Shown: positions 1-8,001 of the stretch, piece by piece | How positions within the stretch are numbered: position 1 is the stretch's first letter | Layout of the letters: each line of letters starts with the position of its first letter | Assembly (NCBI RefSeq): GCF_014645835.1 | Contig: NZ_BMMM01000006.1 | Span: forward strand, 394,770 to 458,769 | DNA length: 64,000 nucleotides | DNA from: Streptomyces albiflavescens | GTDB lineage: Bacteria > Actinomycetota > Actinomycetes > Streptomycetales > Streptomycetaceae | Direction of reading: 5' to 3' | Program-made: the position numbers and the translations under genes | Notes under the pieces: model-generated | Seen by the model: only the letters and a program-made list of their open reading frames with translations | The model's database searches: none | Told to the model about the DNA's origin: nothing

Positions 1-70
1 CAGCGCAAACCCGCCCCACCCACCGGCAGACGCCGCCCCACCCACCAGCGCAAACCCGCCCCACCCACCG
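1..70. repeat. Short imperfect tandem repeat, 22-24 bp units
   Basis: A unit containing AAACCCGCCCCACCCACC occurs at the left edge and again ending near position 70, with a diverged copy between them (about 25-46). No function is visible. The array may continue to the left of the window. Confidence 0.6.
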
Positions 71-215
71 CCAGAAAGACGGAACCACCCGTTCCAGTCA
101 CGTCAATTCGCGACGAACGGTGACGGAGTGCGTGCGTAATGTGATGTGCTGGGACCGATCGCGCACACGGCAAGGGCTTACAAGGACGACGGGGGCACGA
201 GGGAGGGGAGCAGGC

Positions 216-1766
216 ATGGGGTCGGAGCAGATTCGCCGCTGGGAGTCGGGCGCACTCGCGCACGCCGTGACGGACCCCTTCGGCCAGGGCCCCGTCCCCT
301 GGCTCCGCGGCGACGAGCACTACTTCGACGACACCGGCCACGTCGTCCCCTGGTACATCGACCACCTCGACCCCATCCAGGGGGGCACCACCCTCGTACG
401 AGACGACCGCGACGACCGCGACGGCCGCGACACGAGGGCCAGGTTGGCCAAGCGCCCCATCCCCCACCCCCGGGCCGGAGGCCCCCGCTCCGCCGACGAC
501 GTCCACCGCCAGATCAAAGGTTTCACCTCCACCGGCGCGGCCGCCCCCGGCGAGGCCATCGACTTCCGCATCACCGTCGACCCGCCCCAGGAATTCAGCG
601 TCGACATCTACCGGATCGGCCACTACGGAGGCGATGGCGCCAGCAAGATCACCACCAGCCCCCGGCTCTCCGGCATCGTCCAGCCGCCGCCCCTCACCGC
701 AGACCGAACCGTCTCCTGTCACCACTGGTGGCTCTCCTGGCGTCTCCAGATCCCCACCCACTGGAGCATCGGCGCGTACGTCGCCGTCCTCACCACCGTC
801 GACGGCTACCGCTCCCACGTCCCGTTCACGATCCGCGACAACCACCCCGCCGACCTGCTCCTCCTGCTCCCGGACGTCACCTGGCAGGCGTACAACCTGT
901 ATCCGGAGGACGGTCACACCGGCGCCAGCCTGTACCACGCGTGGGACGAGGGCGGCCGCCTGCTCGGCGAGGCGGACGCCGCGACGACGGTCTCCTTCGA
1001 CCGGCCGTACGCGGGCGCGGGCCTCCCGCTCCATGTGGGCCACGCCTACGACTTCATCCGCTGGGCCGAGCGCTACGGCTACGACCTCGCCTACGCCGAC
1101 GCCCGCGACCTGCATGCCGGCCGCGTCGACCCCACCCGCTACCGCGGCCTCGTCTTCCCGGGCCACGACGAGTACTGGTCGACGCAGATGCGCCGCACCA
1201 CGGAGCTCGCCCGCGAGAACGGCACATCGCTCGTCTTCCTTTCCGCCAACACCATGTACTGGCAGGTGGAGTTGGGCCCGTCGCCATCCGGCGTCGCCGA
1301 CCGCCTGCTGACCTGTCGCAAACGCAAGGGCCCTGGGAAACCCGCTCTGTGGCGTGAAATCGACCGCCCCGAGCAGCAACTCATCGGCATCCAGTACGCG
1401 GGACGCGTCCCCGAACCCCACCCCCTAGTGGTCCGCAACGCCGACCACTGGCTGTGGGAGTCGACCGGCGCGCACGAGGGCGACGAGCTGGAGGGCATGG
1501 TCGCGGGAGAGGCCGACCGCTACTTCCCGCGCACCCCGCTCCCCGAGCACCAGGGCCGTATCTTGCTCGCCCACTCCCCGTACCGGGACAGCGAGGGCAT
1601 CATCCGCCACCAGGAGACATCCCTCTACCGAGCGCCGTCCGGCGCCCTGGTCTTCGCATCCGGAACGTTCGCGTGGTCCCCGGCCCTCGACCGCCCCGGC
1701 CACGTCGACACCCGTATCCAGCGGGCCACAGCCAACCTCCTCGACCGCATCTGCAAACGTGACTGA
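216..1766 (+). CDS. N,N-dimethylformamidase large-subunit-like protein
   Basis: This 516-residue soluble protein resembles the C-terminal region of the N,N-dimethylformamidase beta subunit family. Visible family-like stretches include DLLLLLPDVTWQAYN, the following NLYPEDGHTGASLY, and GLVFPGHDEYWS. No signal peptide or membrane segment is seen. The ATG at 216 is chosen because it follows GGGAGGGGAGCAGGC; the open frame reaches back to 120, but that part is basic, low in complexity and lacks a good ribosome site. It lies upstream of purC in the same direction with a gap of about 110 bp, so shared transcription is possible. Substrate is unknown; actinobacterial family members are mostly uncharacterised, and amidase activity is only inferred from the family name. 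Confidence 0.7.
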   Translation: MGSEQIRRWESGALAHAVTDPFGQGPVPWLRGDEHYFDDTGHVVPWYIDHLDPIQGGTTLVRDDRDDRDGRDTRARLAKRPIPHPRAGGPRSADDVHRQIKGFTSTGAAAPGEAIDFRITVDPPQEFSVDIYRIGHYGGDGASKITTSPRLSGIVQPPPLTADRTVSCHHWWLSWRLQIPTHWSIGAYVAVLTTVDGYRSHVPFTIRDNHPADLLLLLPDVTWQAYNLYPEDGHTGASLYHAWDEGGRLLGEADAATTVSFDRPYAGAGLPLHVGHAYDFIRWAERYGYDLAYADARDLHAGRVDPTRYRGLVFPGHDEYWSTQMRRTTELARENGTSLVFLSANTMYWQVELGPSPSGVADRLLTCRKRKGPGKPALWREIDRPEQQLIGIQYAGRVPEPHPLVVRNADHWLWESTGAHEGDELEGMVAGEADRYFPRTPLPEHQGRILLAHSPYRDSEGIIRHQETSLYRAPSGALVFASGTFAWSPALDRPGHVDTRIQRATANLLDRICKRD

Positions 1767-1876
1767 CCGAGCACCGCACGAAGGGCGTCCGGAACGCCCC
1801 CACACACCCCCTGGCCAAAGCCGCTCCCCGCATACGGGAGAATCGAGCCAATTGGACAGAACCACGGGGAGGAACC

Positions 1877-2776
1877 GTGTCCGGATTCGTCGAAAAGCCC
1901 GAGCCTCTGGAGGTTCCGGGTCTGGTGCATCTGCACACCGGCAAGGTGCGCGACCTGTACCAGAACGAGGCGGGCGACCTCGTGATGGTCGCCAGTGACC
2001 GCATCTCAGCCTTCGACTGGGTACTCCCCACCGAGATCCCCGACAAGGGCCGCACACTCACCCAGCTCTCGCTGTGGTGGTTCGACAAGCTCGCCGACCT
2101 GGTCCCCAACCACGTCCTGAGCGCCGAGCTCCCGCCGGGCGCCCCCGACGACTGGGCCGGCCGCACCCTCATCTGCAAGTCCCTGCGGATGGTCCCGGTC
2201 GAGTGCGTCGCGCGCGGCTACCTCACCGGTTCCGGTCTGGTCGAGTACAACGAGTCCCGTACGGTCTGCGGCCTCGCCCTCCCCGAAGGCCTCGTCGACG
2301 GCTCGGAAATCCCCGCGCCGATCTTCACCCCCGCCACCAAGGCTGCCGTCGGTGAGCACGACGAGAACGTGTCGTACGAGGAGGTCGCCCGCCAGGTCGG
2401 CGCCGAGACCGCGGCCCAGCTGCGCCAGACGACCCTCGCCGTCTACAGCCGCGCCCGCGACATCGCGCGCGACCGGGGGATCATCCTCGCGGACACCAAG
2501 TTCGAGTTCGGCTACGAGGGCGAGACGCTCGTGCTCGCCGACGAGGTGCTGACCCCGGACTCCTCCCGCTTCTGGCCCGCCGACGAGTGGGAGCCGGGCC
2601 GCCCCCAGCCGTCCTTCGACAAGCAGTACGTCCGCGACTGGCTGACCTCCCCCGAGTCCGGCTGGGACCGCAAGAGCGAGCAGCCTCCGCCCGCGCTGCC
2701 CCCGCACGTCGTGGAGGCGACCCGCGCCAAGTACATCGAGGCGTACGAGCGCCTGACGGGCACGAGCTGGTCGTAA
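1877..2776 (+). CDS. purC: Phosphoribosylaminoimidazole-succinocarboxamide synthase (SAICAR synthetase)
   Basis: PurC joins aspartate to CAIR using ATP to make SAICAR in cytoplasmic de novo purine synthesis. The 299 residues match the monodomain bacterial length. Family features seen are GKVRDLYQ near the N-terminus, ASDRISAFDW, the VECVARGYLTGSG stretch, and LADTKFEFG followed by DEVLTPDSSRFWP. The GTG start at 1877 is preceded by GGGGAGG at the right spacing. The other purine genes of the window (purSQL, purF, purM) lie 6-15 kb away, so the pathway genes are dispersed in small groups rather than forming one operon. Confidence 0.98.
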   Translation: MSGFVEKPEPLEVPGLVHLHTGKVRDLYQNEAGDLVMVASDRISAFDWVLPTEIPDKGRTLTQLSLWWFDKLADLVPNHVLSAELPPGAPDDWAGRTLICKSLRMVPVECVARGYLTGSGLVEYNESRTVCGLALPEGLVDGSEIPAPIFTPATKAAVGEHDENVSYEEVARQVGAETAAQLRQTTLAVYSRARDIARDRGIILADTKFEFGYEGETLVLADEVLTPDSSRFWPADEWEPGRPQPSFDKQYVRDWLTSPESGWDRKSEQPPPALPPHVVEATRAKYIEAYERLTGTSWS

Positions 2777-2783
2777 CCCCGCC

Positions 2784-2808
2784 CGGGCCCGGCGACCAGC
2801 CGGGCCCG
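2784..2808 (+). terminator. Hairpin after purC
   Basis: Arms CGGGCCCGGC and GCCGGGCCCG flank a 5-base loop eight bases after the purC stop codon. There is no T tract, which is common for terminators in high-GC actinobacteria. Confidence 0.6.
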
Positions 2809-2810
2809 AA

Positions 2811-2884
2811 GCGCCCGCAGGATCCCCGAGCGCAGGCTGAATCCCCGAGCGCCCGCAGGATGCCCGAGCGCAGGCTGAATCCCC
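2811..2884. repeat. Two-copy direct repeat, about 38 bp
   Basis: The segment starting GCGCCCGCAGGAT and continuing through GAGCGCAGGCTGAATCCCC occurs at 2811 and again at 2849 with one difference. It fills the purC to tRNA-Gly gap and has no evident coding role. Confidence 0.75.
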
Positions 2885-2946
2885 ACGGGCGGAAAGAAGC
2901 CCCGAGCGCGCGAAAGGGCCCCGCACACACGAAGGGGCCCGAACAC

Positions 2947-2981
2947 GAAGAAGCCCCCGACCTGAGGTCGGGGGCTTCTTC
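2947..2981 (-). terminator. Strong hairpin terminator after tRNA-Gly
   Basis: A perfect 16-bp stem (GAAGAAGCCCCCGACC paired with its complement) has a 3-base loop. It lies immediately 3' of the minus-strand tRNA-Gly and can also stop read-through from purC. Confidence 0.85.
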
Positions 2982-2986
2982 TCCGG

Positions 2987-3059
2987 AGCGGACGACGAGG
3001 CTCGAACTCGCGACCTCAACCTTGGCAAGGTTGCGCTCTACCAACTGAGCTACGTCCGC
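2987..3059 (-). tRNA. tRNA-Gly (anticodon GCC)
   Basis: The minus strand folds into a full cloverleaf: acceptor GCGGACG with CGTCCGC, D arm GCTC...GAGC, anticodon stem CAACC/GGTTG with loop TTGCCAA, and T loop TTCGAGC. CCA is not encoded. An apparently identical gene lies at 7317-7389, and the two flank the ABC exporter / two-component operon. Confidence 0.97.
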
Positions 3060-3082
3060 ACTGCGCCGTGGCGCGAGAGCAA

Positions 3083-3748
3083 CTATACCCAACCTCGCTC
3101 ACGCGCGAGACGCACCGCCGCGTGACGGTTCTCCGCCCCGAGCTTGGACGCGGCCGACGAGAGATAGTTCCGTACGGTCCCCTGGGACAGCGCCGCCCGC
3201 TCGGCGATCTCCGCGACGGGCGCCCCGTCCGCGGCGAATTCGAGCACCTCGGCCTCGCGCGCCGTCAGCGGCGAGTCACCGGCGGAGATCGCGTCGGCGG
3301 CCAACTCCGGGTCCACATAACGGTTTCCCGCATGCACCGTACGAATGATCTCCGCGAGCCGCTGCGCGCTCACCGTCTTCGGGACGAACCCGCGCACACC
3401 TGCCGCAAGCGCCCGCTTCAGGTGCCCCGGCCGCCCATGACTGGTCACGATCAGCACCTGACAGTCCGGCAGTTCGGCCCGCAGCGATGTGGCTACCCTC
3501 ACACCGTCCGCCCCCGGCATCTGCAGATCCAGGACGGCGACATCGGGCTCGTGCGCCCGCGCCATCGCCAGCGCCTCGGGCCCGGTCGCCGCCTCGGCCA
3601 CTACGACCAAGTCGTCCTCCAGGGCGAGCAGCGCGGCGAGCGCCCCCCGAATCAGATGCTCGTCATCGGCGAGCAGCAGACGGACGGGTGGGGCGGAAGG
3701 GGCGTCCGGTACGGACGTGAGGGGAGAGTCGGACGGTACGGACGTCAT
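3083..3748 (-). CDS. NarL/LuxR-family response regulator
   Basis: This 221-residue regulator has a receiver domain at about residues 22-140, with the acidic pair DDE at 28-30, the likely phosphoacceptor Asp74 in AVLDLQMP and the conserved Lys in FVPKT. A LuxR-type helix-turn-helix follows at about 155-215, with LTAREAEVL and SQGTVRNYLSSAASKLG. Its ATG overlaps the stop codon of the upstream histidine kinase gene (ATGA, 3745-3748), so the two are translationally coupled. It is the last gene of an ABC ATPase-permease-kinase-regulator operon, the usual arrangement for NarL-type systems that control an adjacent exporter. A palindrome upstream of the operon (6991-7016) is the likely binding site. 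The inducing signal is unknown. Confidence 0.93.
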   Translation of the reverse strand: MTSVPSDSPLTSVPDAPSAPPVRLLLADDEHLIRGALAALLALEDDLVVVAEAATGPEALAMARAHEPDVAVLDLQMPGADGVRVATSLRAELPDCQVLIVTSHGRPGHLKRALAAGVRGFVPKTVSAQRLAEIIRTVHAGNRYVDPELAADAISAGDSPLTAREAEVLEFAADGAPVAEIAERAALSQGTVRNYLSSAASKLGAENRHAAVRLARERGWV

Positions 3749-5145
3749 GGGGTGACCTCGCTCACTGAATACGCGCCGGGCGGCGGAAGCAGCCCCGCTC
3801 CCGAAACCGGATCCTCACCCTCACCCGAGCCTTCACCCGAGCCCGACCCCGTACCCGAATCCGAATGGGAACCCGAACCCGAGCCCGAATCCGACCCCGC
3901 CCCCGACACCAGCCGCATCGGCATCGGCAGAGGCACCTCGGCCGTCAAGCGGAACACACCCTCCCCGGCGGGCCCGGTCCGCAGCATGCCGTCAACCTCC
4001 GTGAGCCGCTCCCGCAGCCCCGCGAGCCCCGACCCCCTCCCCGGCTCGACGTCGGACCCCGAACCGGGCGCCCCGTCGTTCTCGACCGTGAGGGTCACCC
4101 GGCCCTCCGTCACTCGCAAGGACACCGCACACCTCCCCGCGTCCCCGTGCCTCAGCACGTTCGTCGTCGCCTCCCGGACGACCCAGCCGAGCGCCGACTG
4201 GACCTGGGCGGGCAGCCCGGTCGCCGAGCCGGTGACCTCGCAGTCGATACCGGCAGCCGTCAACACGCTCTGGGCGCCCGCGAGTTCGCTGCCGAGGTCG
4301 GCCTCGCGATAGCCGCGTACGACCTCGCGCACCTCCCGCTGCGACTCCCGCGCTATCCGCTGAACCTCGATCATCTGCTCCACGGCCTCCGGCCGCCCGC
4401 GCCGGGCCAGCTGCACGGCGAGTTCGCTCTTGAGGGCGATCACCGCCAGATTGCGGCCCATCACGTCGTGCAGATCGCGCCCGAAGCGCAGCCGTTCCTC
4501 GGCGACGGCGAGGCGGGCACGGGTCTCGCGGGCCTCGTCGAGTTCGTAGACGGCGTTGAGCAGCCAGACGGAGAAGGCTGCGGTGAAGGTGACGAACCCG
4601 GCGGCCAGCATGACGACACCGGCTGTGATCAGCGCGGAGGGACCCGGGAAGCCCAGCGGAAACGACACCGCTCCGGCACCCGCGGCCGCACCGACCACCG
4701 CGTGCGTCATCCTTCGAACATTGCGCGTTCCGAGCGCGAGTGTGCCCGTGCCGAACGCTATGACGCCGACGAACAGCGAGGCGGCCACGCGGACCTCGGC
4801 ATCGCTCGCCGGGCGCCAATCGGTGCCCGAGAGGGCGAGCGCCACGACGGCGACCACAGCCGTGCCCACGGCCAGTGCGATCAGCATGCGCCCGGGCTGC
4901 TCCCGGGTGCCGCGCGCCCAGTCCAGCGCCCGCGAGGCGGTCACCGCGCACAGCACGGCGTGCCCGCACACCAGCAGGAACAGCATCCAGGACAGGGCCG
5001 GCGACACGTTCCCGACGTTCCCGAAAACAGGCAGTCCGATCGACGCGACCTCGATCACTGCGAAGAAGTGGAACGACCACCGCGTGTACGTCTCGACCTT
5101 CGCCGGTGTGCTCTTGCCCCGCCACCAGCCCCCCGGCCTGCTCAT
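3745..5145 (-). CDS. Sensor histidine kinase (HisKA_3 type)
   Basis: This kinase of about 466 residues has several N-terminal hydrophobic segments (roughly residues 20-190), then the dimerisation/phosphoacceptor helix with RDLHDVMGRN (His at about 226), and a HATPase domain with ENDGAP and GSGLAGLRERL. The C-terminal tail is a run of Gly-Ser-Glu-Asp repeats encoded by short repeats at about 3825-3905, which is unusual for the family and probably disordered. The ATG at 5145 follows GGGGGTGGG and leaves a 20-bp gap after the permease gene; the frame extends to a GTG at 5193, which would overlap that gene. It should phosphorylate the regulator encoded next to it. Confidence 0.9.
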   Translation of the reverse strand: MSRPGGWWRGKSTPAKVETYTRWSFHFFAVIEVASIGLPVFGNVGNVSPALSWMLFLLVCGHAVLCAVTASRALDWARGTREQPGRMLIALAVGTAVVAVVALALSGTDWRPASDAEVRVAASLFVGVIAFGTGTLALGTRNVRRMTHAVVGAAAGAGAVSFPLGFPGPSALITAGVVMLAAGFVTFTAAFSVWLLNAVYELDEARETRARLAVAEERLRFGRDLHDVMGRNLAVIALKSELAVQLARRGRPEAVEQMIEVQRIARESQREVREVVRGYREADLGSELAGAQSVLTAAGIDCEVTGSATGLPAQVQSALGWVVREATTNVLRHGDAGRCAVSLRVTEGRVTLTVENDGAPGSGSDVEPGRGSGLAGLRERLTEVDGMLRTGPAGEGVFRLTAEVPLPMPMRLVSGAGSDSGSGSGSHSDSGTGSGSGEGSGEGEDPVSGAGLLPPPGAYSVSEVTP

Positions 5146-5165
5146 GCCCACCCCCGCATCCCTGG

Positions 5166-5981
5166 TCACCGCCGCGGCTCCCAGCGGAACCACCGCCGTA
5201 CAGCAAACACCGCGACCACGATCCAGGCCACCGCCGTCGCGAGGGCACCGAAAGCGTCATGCGCGCCGAGGTCGCCGGTCCAGCCGCCGCGTATCAGGGT
5301 GATCACCGGGGTGAGGGGCAGCAGTTCGCAGGCCGAGGCCAGCCCGTCGGGCATCACCTCGAGGGGGAAGAACGTCCCGGAGCCGAGCAGGGAGAGCAGC
5401 ATCAGGGGCATGGCGGCGACCTGGGCGCCCTCCACGCTCTTGCTGAAGTTCGCGGTGACCGCGGCGAGCGGGGGCCACATCGCCAGGCCCAACAGCAGCC
5501 CCAGGACGGCGAAGTGGGGAGCTTGGGGCGCCCCGACGTCCAGGAGTGCGGCGCAGGCGACCGTCAGGACCAGGCACTGAACCAGGCCGATCACGACCGA
5601 CGGCAGGGCCGCGCCGGCCAGGATCTCGGCGTCCCGCAGCTCCCCGGTGCGCAGCCGCTTGAGGACGAGCTCCTCACGGCGCGCCGCGTAGACGCTCACC
5701 AGCGTGCTGTAGACCGCGAAGAGGAGCGAGAGGCCGACGGCGGACGGCAGGACGACCGAGCCGACCGAGAGCCCGGTGCCCTTCAGGTCCATCTGGTCGA
5801 CCGTCGAGCGGAGGCTGAACGGCAAGGTCAGCGGTACGAACACGGCGGCGGCGAGCGTCGCCTTCGTGCGCCCCAGCAGGGTCAGTTCGGCGCGTGCCAG
5901 GGCGGCCATGCGCCCCGCGGTTGTGGTCGTACTCCCACTCGTGCCCGTACCCAGGCCTGTTGTGACGGTCGTTCCGCTCAT
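5166..5981 (-). CDS. ABC-2 type transporter permease
   Basis: The product is a membrane protein of about 271 residues with six likely spans, the layout of ABC-2 exporter permeases. The first span (near TLAAAVFVPLTLPF) follows a short Thr/Gly-rich N-terminus, and a cytoplasmic stretch containing RREELVLKRLRTGELRDAEIL is typical of the family. The ATG at 5981 is chosen because it follows GGGAGA and overlaps the stop of the ATPase gene (ATGA, 5978-5981); the open frame extends further upstream inside the ATPase gene, but only as out-of-frame reading. It pairs with the ATPase for export of an unknown substrate. Confidence 0.92.
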   Translation of the reverse strand: MSGTTVTTGLGTGTSGSTTTTAGRMAALARAELTLLGRTKATLAAAVFVPLTLPFSLRSTVDQMDLKGTGLSVGSVVLPSAVGLSLLFAVYSTLVSVYAARREELVLKRLRTGELRDAEILAGAALPSVVIGLVQCLVLTVACAALLDVGAPQAPHFAVLGLLLGLAMWPPLAAVTANFSKSVEGAQVAAMPLMLLSLLGSGTFFPLEVMPDGLASACELLPLTPVITLIRGGWTGDLGAHDAFGALATAVAWIVVAVFAVRRWFRWEPRR

Positions 5982-6946
5982 GCCGCCGTCTCCCTTTCCC
6001 GTGCCCCCACGCCGTGCGCCGCCGCCCCCCGGGCTATTCGCAGGAACGCCTCCTCCAGCGAGGCCGACCGCACATCGAGCCCCCGCAGCTCGACCCGCGC
6101 CCGCTCGGCCCACAGCAGCAGTGCGGTGGCCGTCCGCTGCAGCTCACCGGTGCGCAGTTTGATGACGCGGCCCGTCGTCTCGTGGTCCATCACGCCGAGT
6201 TCGGCGAGCGGCGGCAGGTCTCCGAGGAAGTAGCCGTCGGGCAGTTCGAAGGAGATCCGGGACGGCTGGGAGGCGGTCACCTCGGCGGGGGTGCCGGAGG
6301 CCGCGATGTGCCCTTCGTGGAGGATCGCGAGCCGGTCCGCCAACTCCTCCGCCTCTTCGAGGTAGTGGGTGGTCAGCAGCACCGTCGTACCGCCGTCGCG
6401 CAGCTCGCGCACCAACTCCCAGGTGCTCCGGCGTCCTTCGGCGTCGAGCCCGGTCGTCGGTTCGTCGAGGAAGAGGACTTCGGGGCGGCCGAGCAGCGCG
6501 AGTGCCAGGTCCAGGCGCCGCTTCTCGCCACCGGACAACTGCTTCACCCGTACCTCGGACCGTCGCGCGAGGCCCACCAGGTCCAGGGCCTCTGCCGTGG
6601 GGCGCGCCCCGCTCGTGCAGCCCGCCCACATCCGTATGGTCTCCGCGACCGTCAGCTCGGAGGGGAAGCCGCCTTCCTGAAGCATCACGCCGATCCGGGG
6701 CCGCACGGCCGCCCGCTCCGCGTAGGGATCGCGCCCGAGGACCCGCACCCGTCCGCCGGCCGGGGGCGCGTGGCCCTCGAGGAGTTCGACCGTGGAGGTC
6801 TTACCGGCGCCGTTCGTGCCCAGCAGGGCGAAGAGCTCACCGCGGCCCACGGAGAAGGTGACTCCGCGGACCGCCTCGAAATCTCCCCCGTACACACGCC
6901 GCAGATCAGTGACCTCAATCACGTCATCGTGCTCGTTCGTGTTCAT
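5978..6946 (-). CDS. ABC transporter ATP-binding protein
   Basis: This 322-residue ATPase is the first gene of the operon. The Walker A motif GTNGAGKT is at about residues 43-50, the signature LSGGEKRRL at about 140, and Walker B with LFLDEPTTGLD follows at once. The C-terminal 90 residues are the extension usual in exporter ATPases of the drug/antibiotic resistance (CcmA-like) group. The start MNTNEHDD has only a weak ribosome site. The partners are the permease, kinase and regulator genes downstream, so a role in sensing and exporting a membrane-active or antibiotic-like compound is a reasonable inference. Confidence 0.94.
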   Translation of the reverse strand: MNTNEHDDVIEVTDLRRVYGGDFEAVRGVTFSVGRGELFALLGTNGAGKTSTVELLEGHAPPAGGRVRVLGRDPYAERAAVRPRIGVMLQEGGFPSELTVAETIRMWAGCTSGARPTAEALDLVGLARRSEVRVKQLSGGEKRRLDLALALLGRPEVLFLDEPTTGLDAEGRRSTWELVRELRDGGTTVLLTTHYLEEAEELADRLAILHEGHIAASGTPAEVTASQPSRISFELPDGYFLGDLPPLAELGVMDHETTGRVIKLRTGELQRTATALLLWAERARVELRGLDVRSASLEEAFLRIARGAAAHGVGARERETAA

Positions 6947-6990
6947 GAAATCAGCGTCCCCGCGGACAGGCCCCCGCAGCAGTGCGCGGT

Positions 6991-7016
6991 GTCATCACTC
7001 CGCATGACAAATGTCA
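6991..7016. promoter_or_regulatory. Likely response-regulator operator upstream of the ABC/TCS operon
   Basis: TGACAAATGTCA (7005-7016) has perfect 5-bp arms around AA, and it overlaps a wider inverted pair GTCAT...ATGAC (6991-7008). It lies 45-70 bp upstream of the ATPase start. NarL-type regulators of such operons usually bind palindromes of this kind and autoregulate; binding here is inferred. Confidence 0.5.
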
Positions 7017-7029
7017 GATGGGCGGGATG

Positions 7030-7176
7030 CGTACGGAGATCGACGAGAGACGCGCGGAGATCGACGAGACACGTGCGGAGATCGACGAGACACGTGCGGA
7101 GACCGACGAGACACGCGCGGAGACCGACGAGTGGCGCGCGGAGATCGGCGGAAGACGCATGCAGAGGGACGAGTGA
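7030..7176 (+). repeat. Seven tandem 21-bp units, in frame as heptads
   Basis: Seven consecutive units of exactly 21 bp, typified by CGTGCGGAGATCGACGAGACA, run without gaps. Read on the plus strand from the ATG at 7027 they encode repeats of RAEIDET and end at a TGA at 7176, giving a 49-residue heptad peptide. GGGCGGG precedes the ATG. Shorter related repeats (GAGGTACGCAGAAGGCA twice) follow at about 7235-7272. Whether the peptide is made is unknown; the array could simply be an expanded intergenic repeat. Confidence 0.8.
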
Positions 7177-7278
7177 CCCGTGGAGATCGGCGGAAGACGC
7201 CCGCACAGGGACGGAAGACGTACCGAGATCGGCAGAGGAGGTACGCAGAAGGCAGAGGAGGTACGCAGAAGAGCACAG

Positions 7279-7308
7279 CAAAAAGCCCCAGTCACTGACT
7301 GGGGCCTT
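7279..7308 (-). terminator. Terminator after the second tRNA-Gly(GCC)
   Basis: On the minus strand a GGCCCCAGTCA/TGACTGGGGC stem is followed by TTTTT, a classical intrinsic terminator. It ends the minus-strand tRNA-Gly transcript. Confidence 0.85.
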
Positions 7309-7316
7309 CGTGCTGG

Positions 7317-7389
7317 AGCGGACGACGAGGCTCGAACTCGCGACCTCAACCTTGGCAAGGTTGCGCTCTACCAACTGAGCTACGTCCGC
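7317..7389 (-). tRNA. tRNA-Gly (anticodon GCC), second copy
   Basis: The sequence matches the copy at 2987-3059 across the whole cloverleaf, including loop TTGCCAA and T loop TTCGAGC. It is probably co-transcribed with the tRNA-Gly(UCC) 79 bp upstream. Two identical copies bracketing a four-gene operon give a possible site for recombination. Confidence 0.97.
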
Positions 7390-7468
7390 ATTGCCTCCGA
7401 CCGGCTCTCACCGATCGGCGCGAGCACCAGCCTACCTGATCCACAACAGTGGTCGGTAAGCGATGCAG

Positions 7469-7540
7469 AGCGGGTGACAGGAATTGCACACTGCGCCTTC
7501 CCCCTGGAAGGGGGATGTTCTGCTACTGAACTACACCCGC
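7469..7540 (-). tRNA. Atypical tRNA-Gly (anticodon UCC)
   Basis: The acceptor stem GCGGGTG/CACCCGC and the anticodon arm TCCCC-CTTCCAG-GGGGA (anticodon UCC) are well formed. The D loop reads AGTAGCA, with A at the position normally G18. The T arm lacks the usual GTTC and reads GTGC (GTGCAATT), with only about four pairs in the stem (GCAG with CTGT). Both partners of the usual G18-pseudouridine55 contact are therefore changed. Intact acceptor and anticodon stems argue against random decay. GTGC for GTTC and loss of the D-loop GG are recalled as hallmarks of the staphylococcal tRNA-Gly species used for cell-wall synthesis. Confidence 0.8.
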
Positions 7541-7683
7541 ACGACTCCGTGAGCTCCGGCTTTTTCGGCCTTGCCCCTCGGCGTGCTCCAGACTCTAGCT
7601 GATCAGCGGGGGGTCAGCGCAAGTCGGTTGTTCCCAGGGCCCGATGACGGGTCCTCGCGGGCGTCCCCGGAGGACCCGGGGGC

Positions 7684-8001
7684 TCAGTGCGACTCGGCGA
7701 ACGCCTCGTACACCTTCTTGGGGATGCGGCCGCGCGGCGGCACGTCCATCTTGTTGGAGCGGGCCCAGGCACGGACGGCGGCCGGGTCGGGGGTCAGCGC
7801 GGTGTGCGTGTACGCCTTCCCGGACTTCGACTGCTTACGGCCGGCCTCGACGTAGGGCGCGAGCACCTTACGCAGTTTCTTGGCATTGGCTGGATTGAGG
7901 TCGATCTCGTACGACTTGCCGTCCAGTCCGAAGGCGATCGTCTCCGCCGCTTCTGAGCCGTCGATGTCGTCAAAGAGAGTGACCACGACACGCTGCGCCA
8001 C
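7684..8001 (-). CDS. lsrL: Lsr2-family nucleoid-associated protein (paralogue)
   Basis: This 105-residue protein has the two-part Lsr2 layout. The N-terminal oligomerisation domain begins MAQRVVVTLFDDIDG, and a C-terminal DNA-binding domain ends with the AT-hook-like RGRIPKKVYEAF. Lsr2 proteins bind AT-rich DNA and silence foreign or specialised genes. Streptomyces normally carry Lsr2 and a second homologue, LsrL; the position beside purSQL suggests this is LsrL, though I cannot prove that from the window. The GTG start at 8001 follows GAAGGGA. The AT-richer gap upstream (8002-8360) is a plausible target, which is inference. Confidence 0.9.
   Translation of the reverse strand: MAQRVVVTLFDDIDGSEAAETIAFGLDGKSYEIDLNPANAKKLRKVLAPYVEAGRKQSKSGKAYTHTALTPDPAAVRAWARSNKMDVPPRGRIPKKVYEAFAESH

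Noticed and set aside
7469..7540. tRNA pseudogene
   Set aside because: Acceptor and anticodon stems are perfectly paired and the altered bases are the specific ones changed in known wall-synthesis tRNA-Gly, so random decay is less likely, though not excluded.
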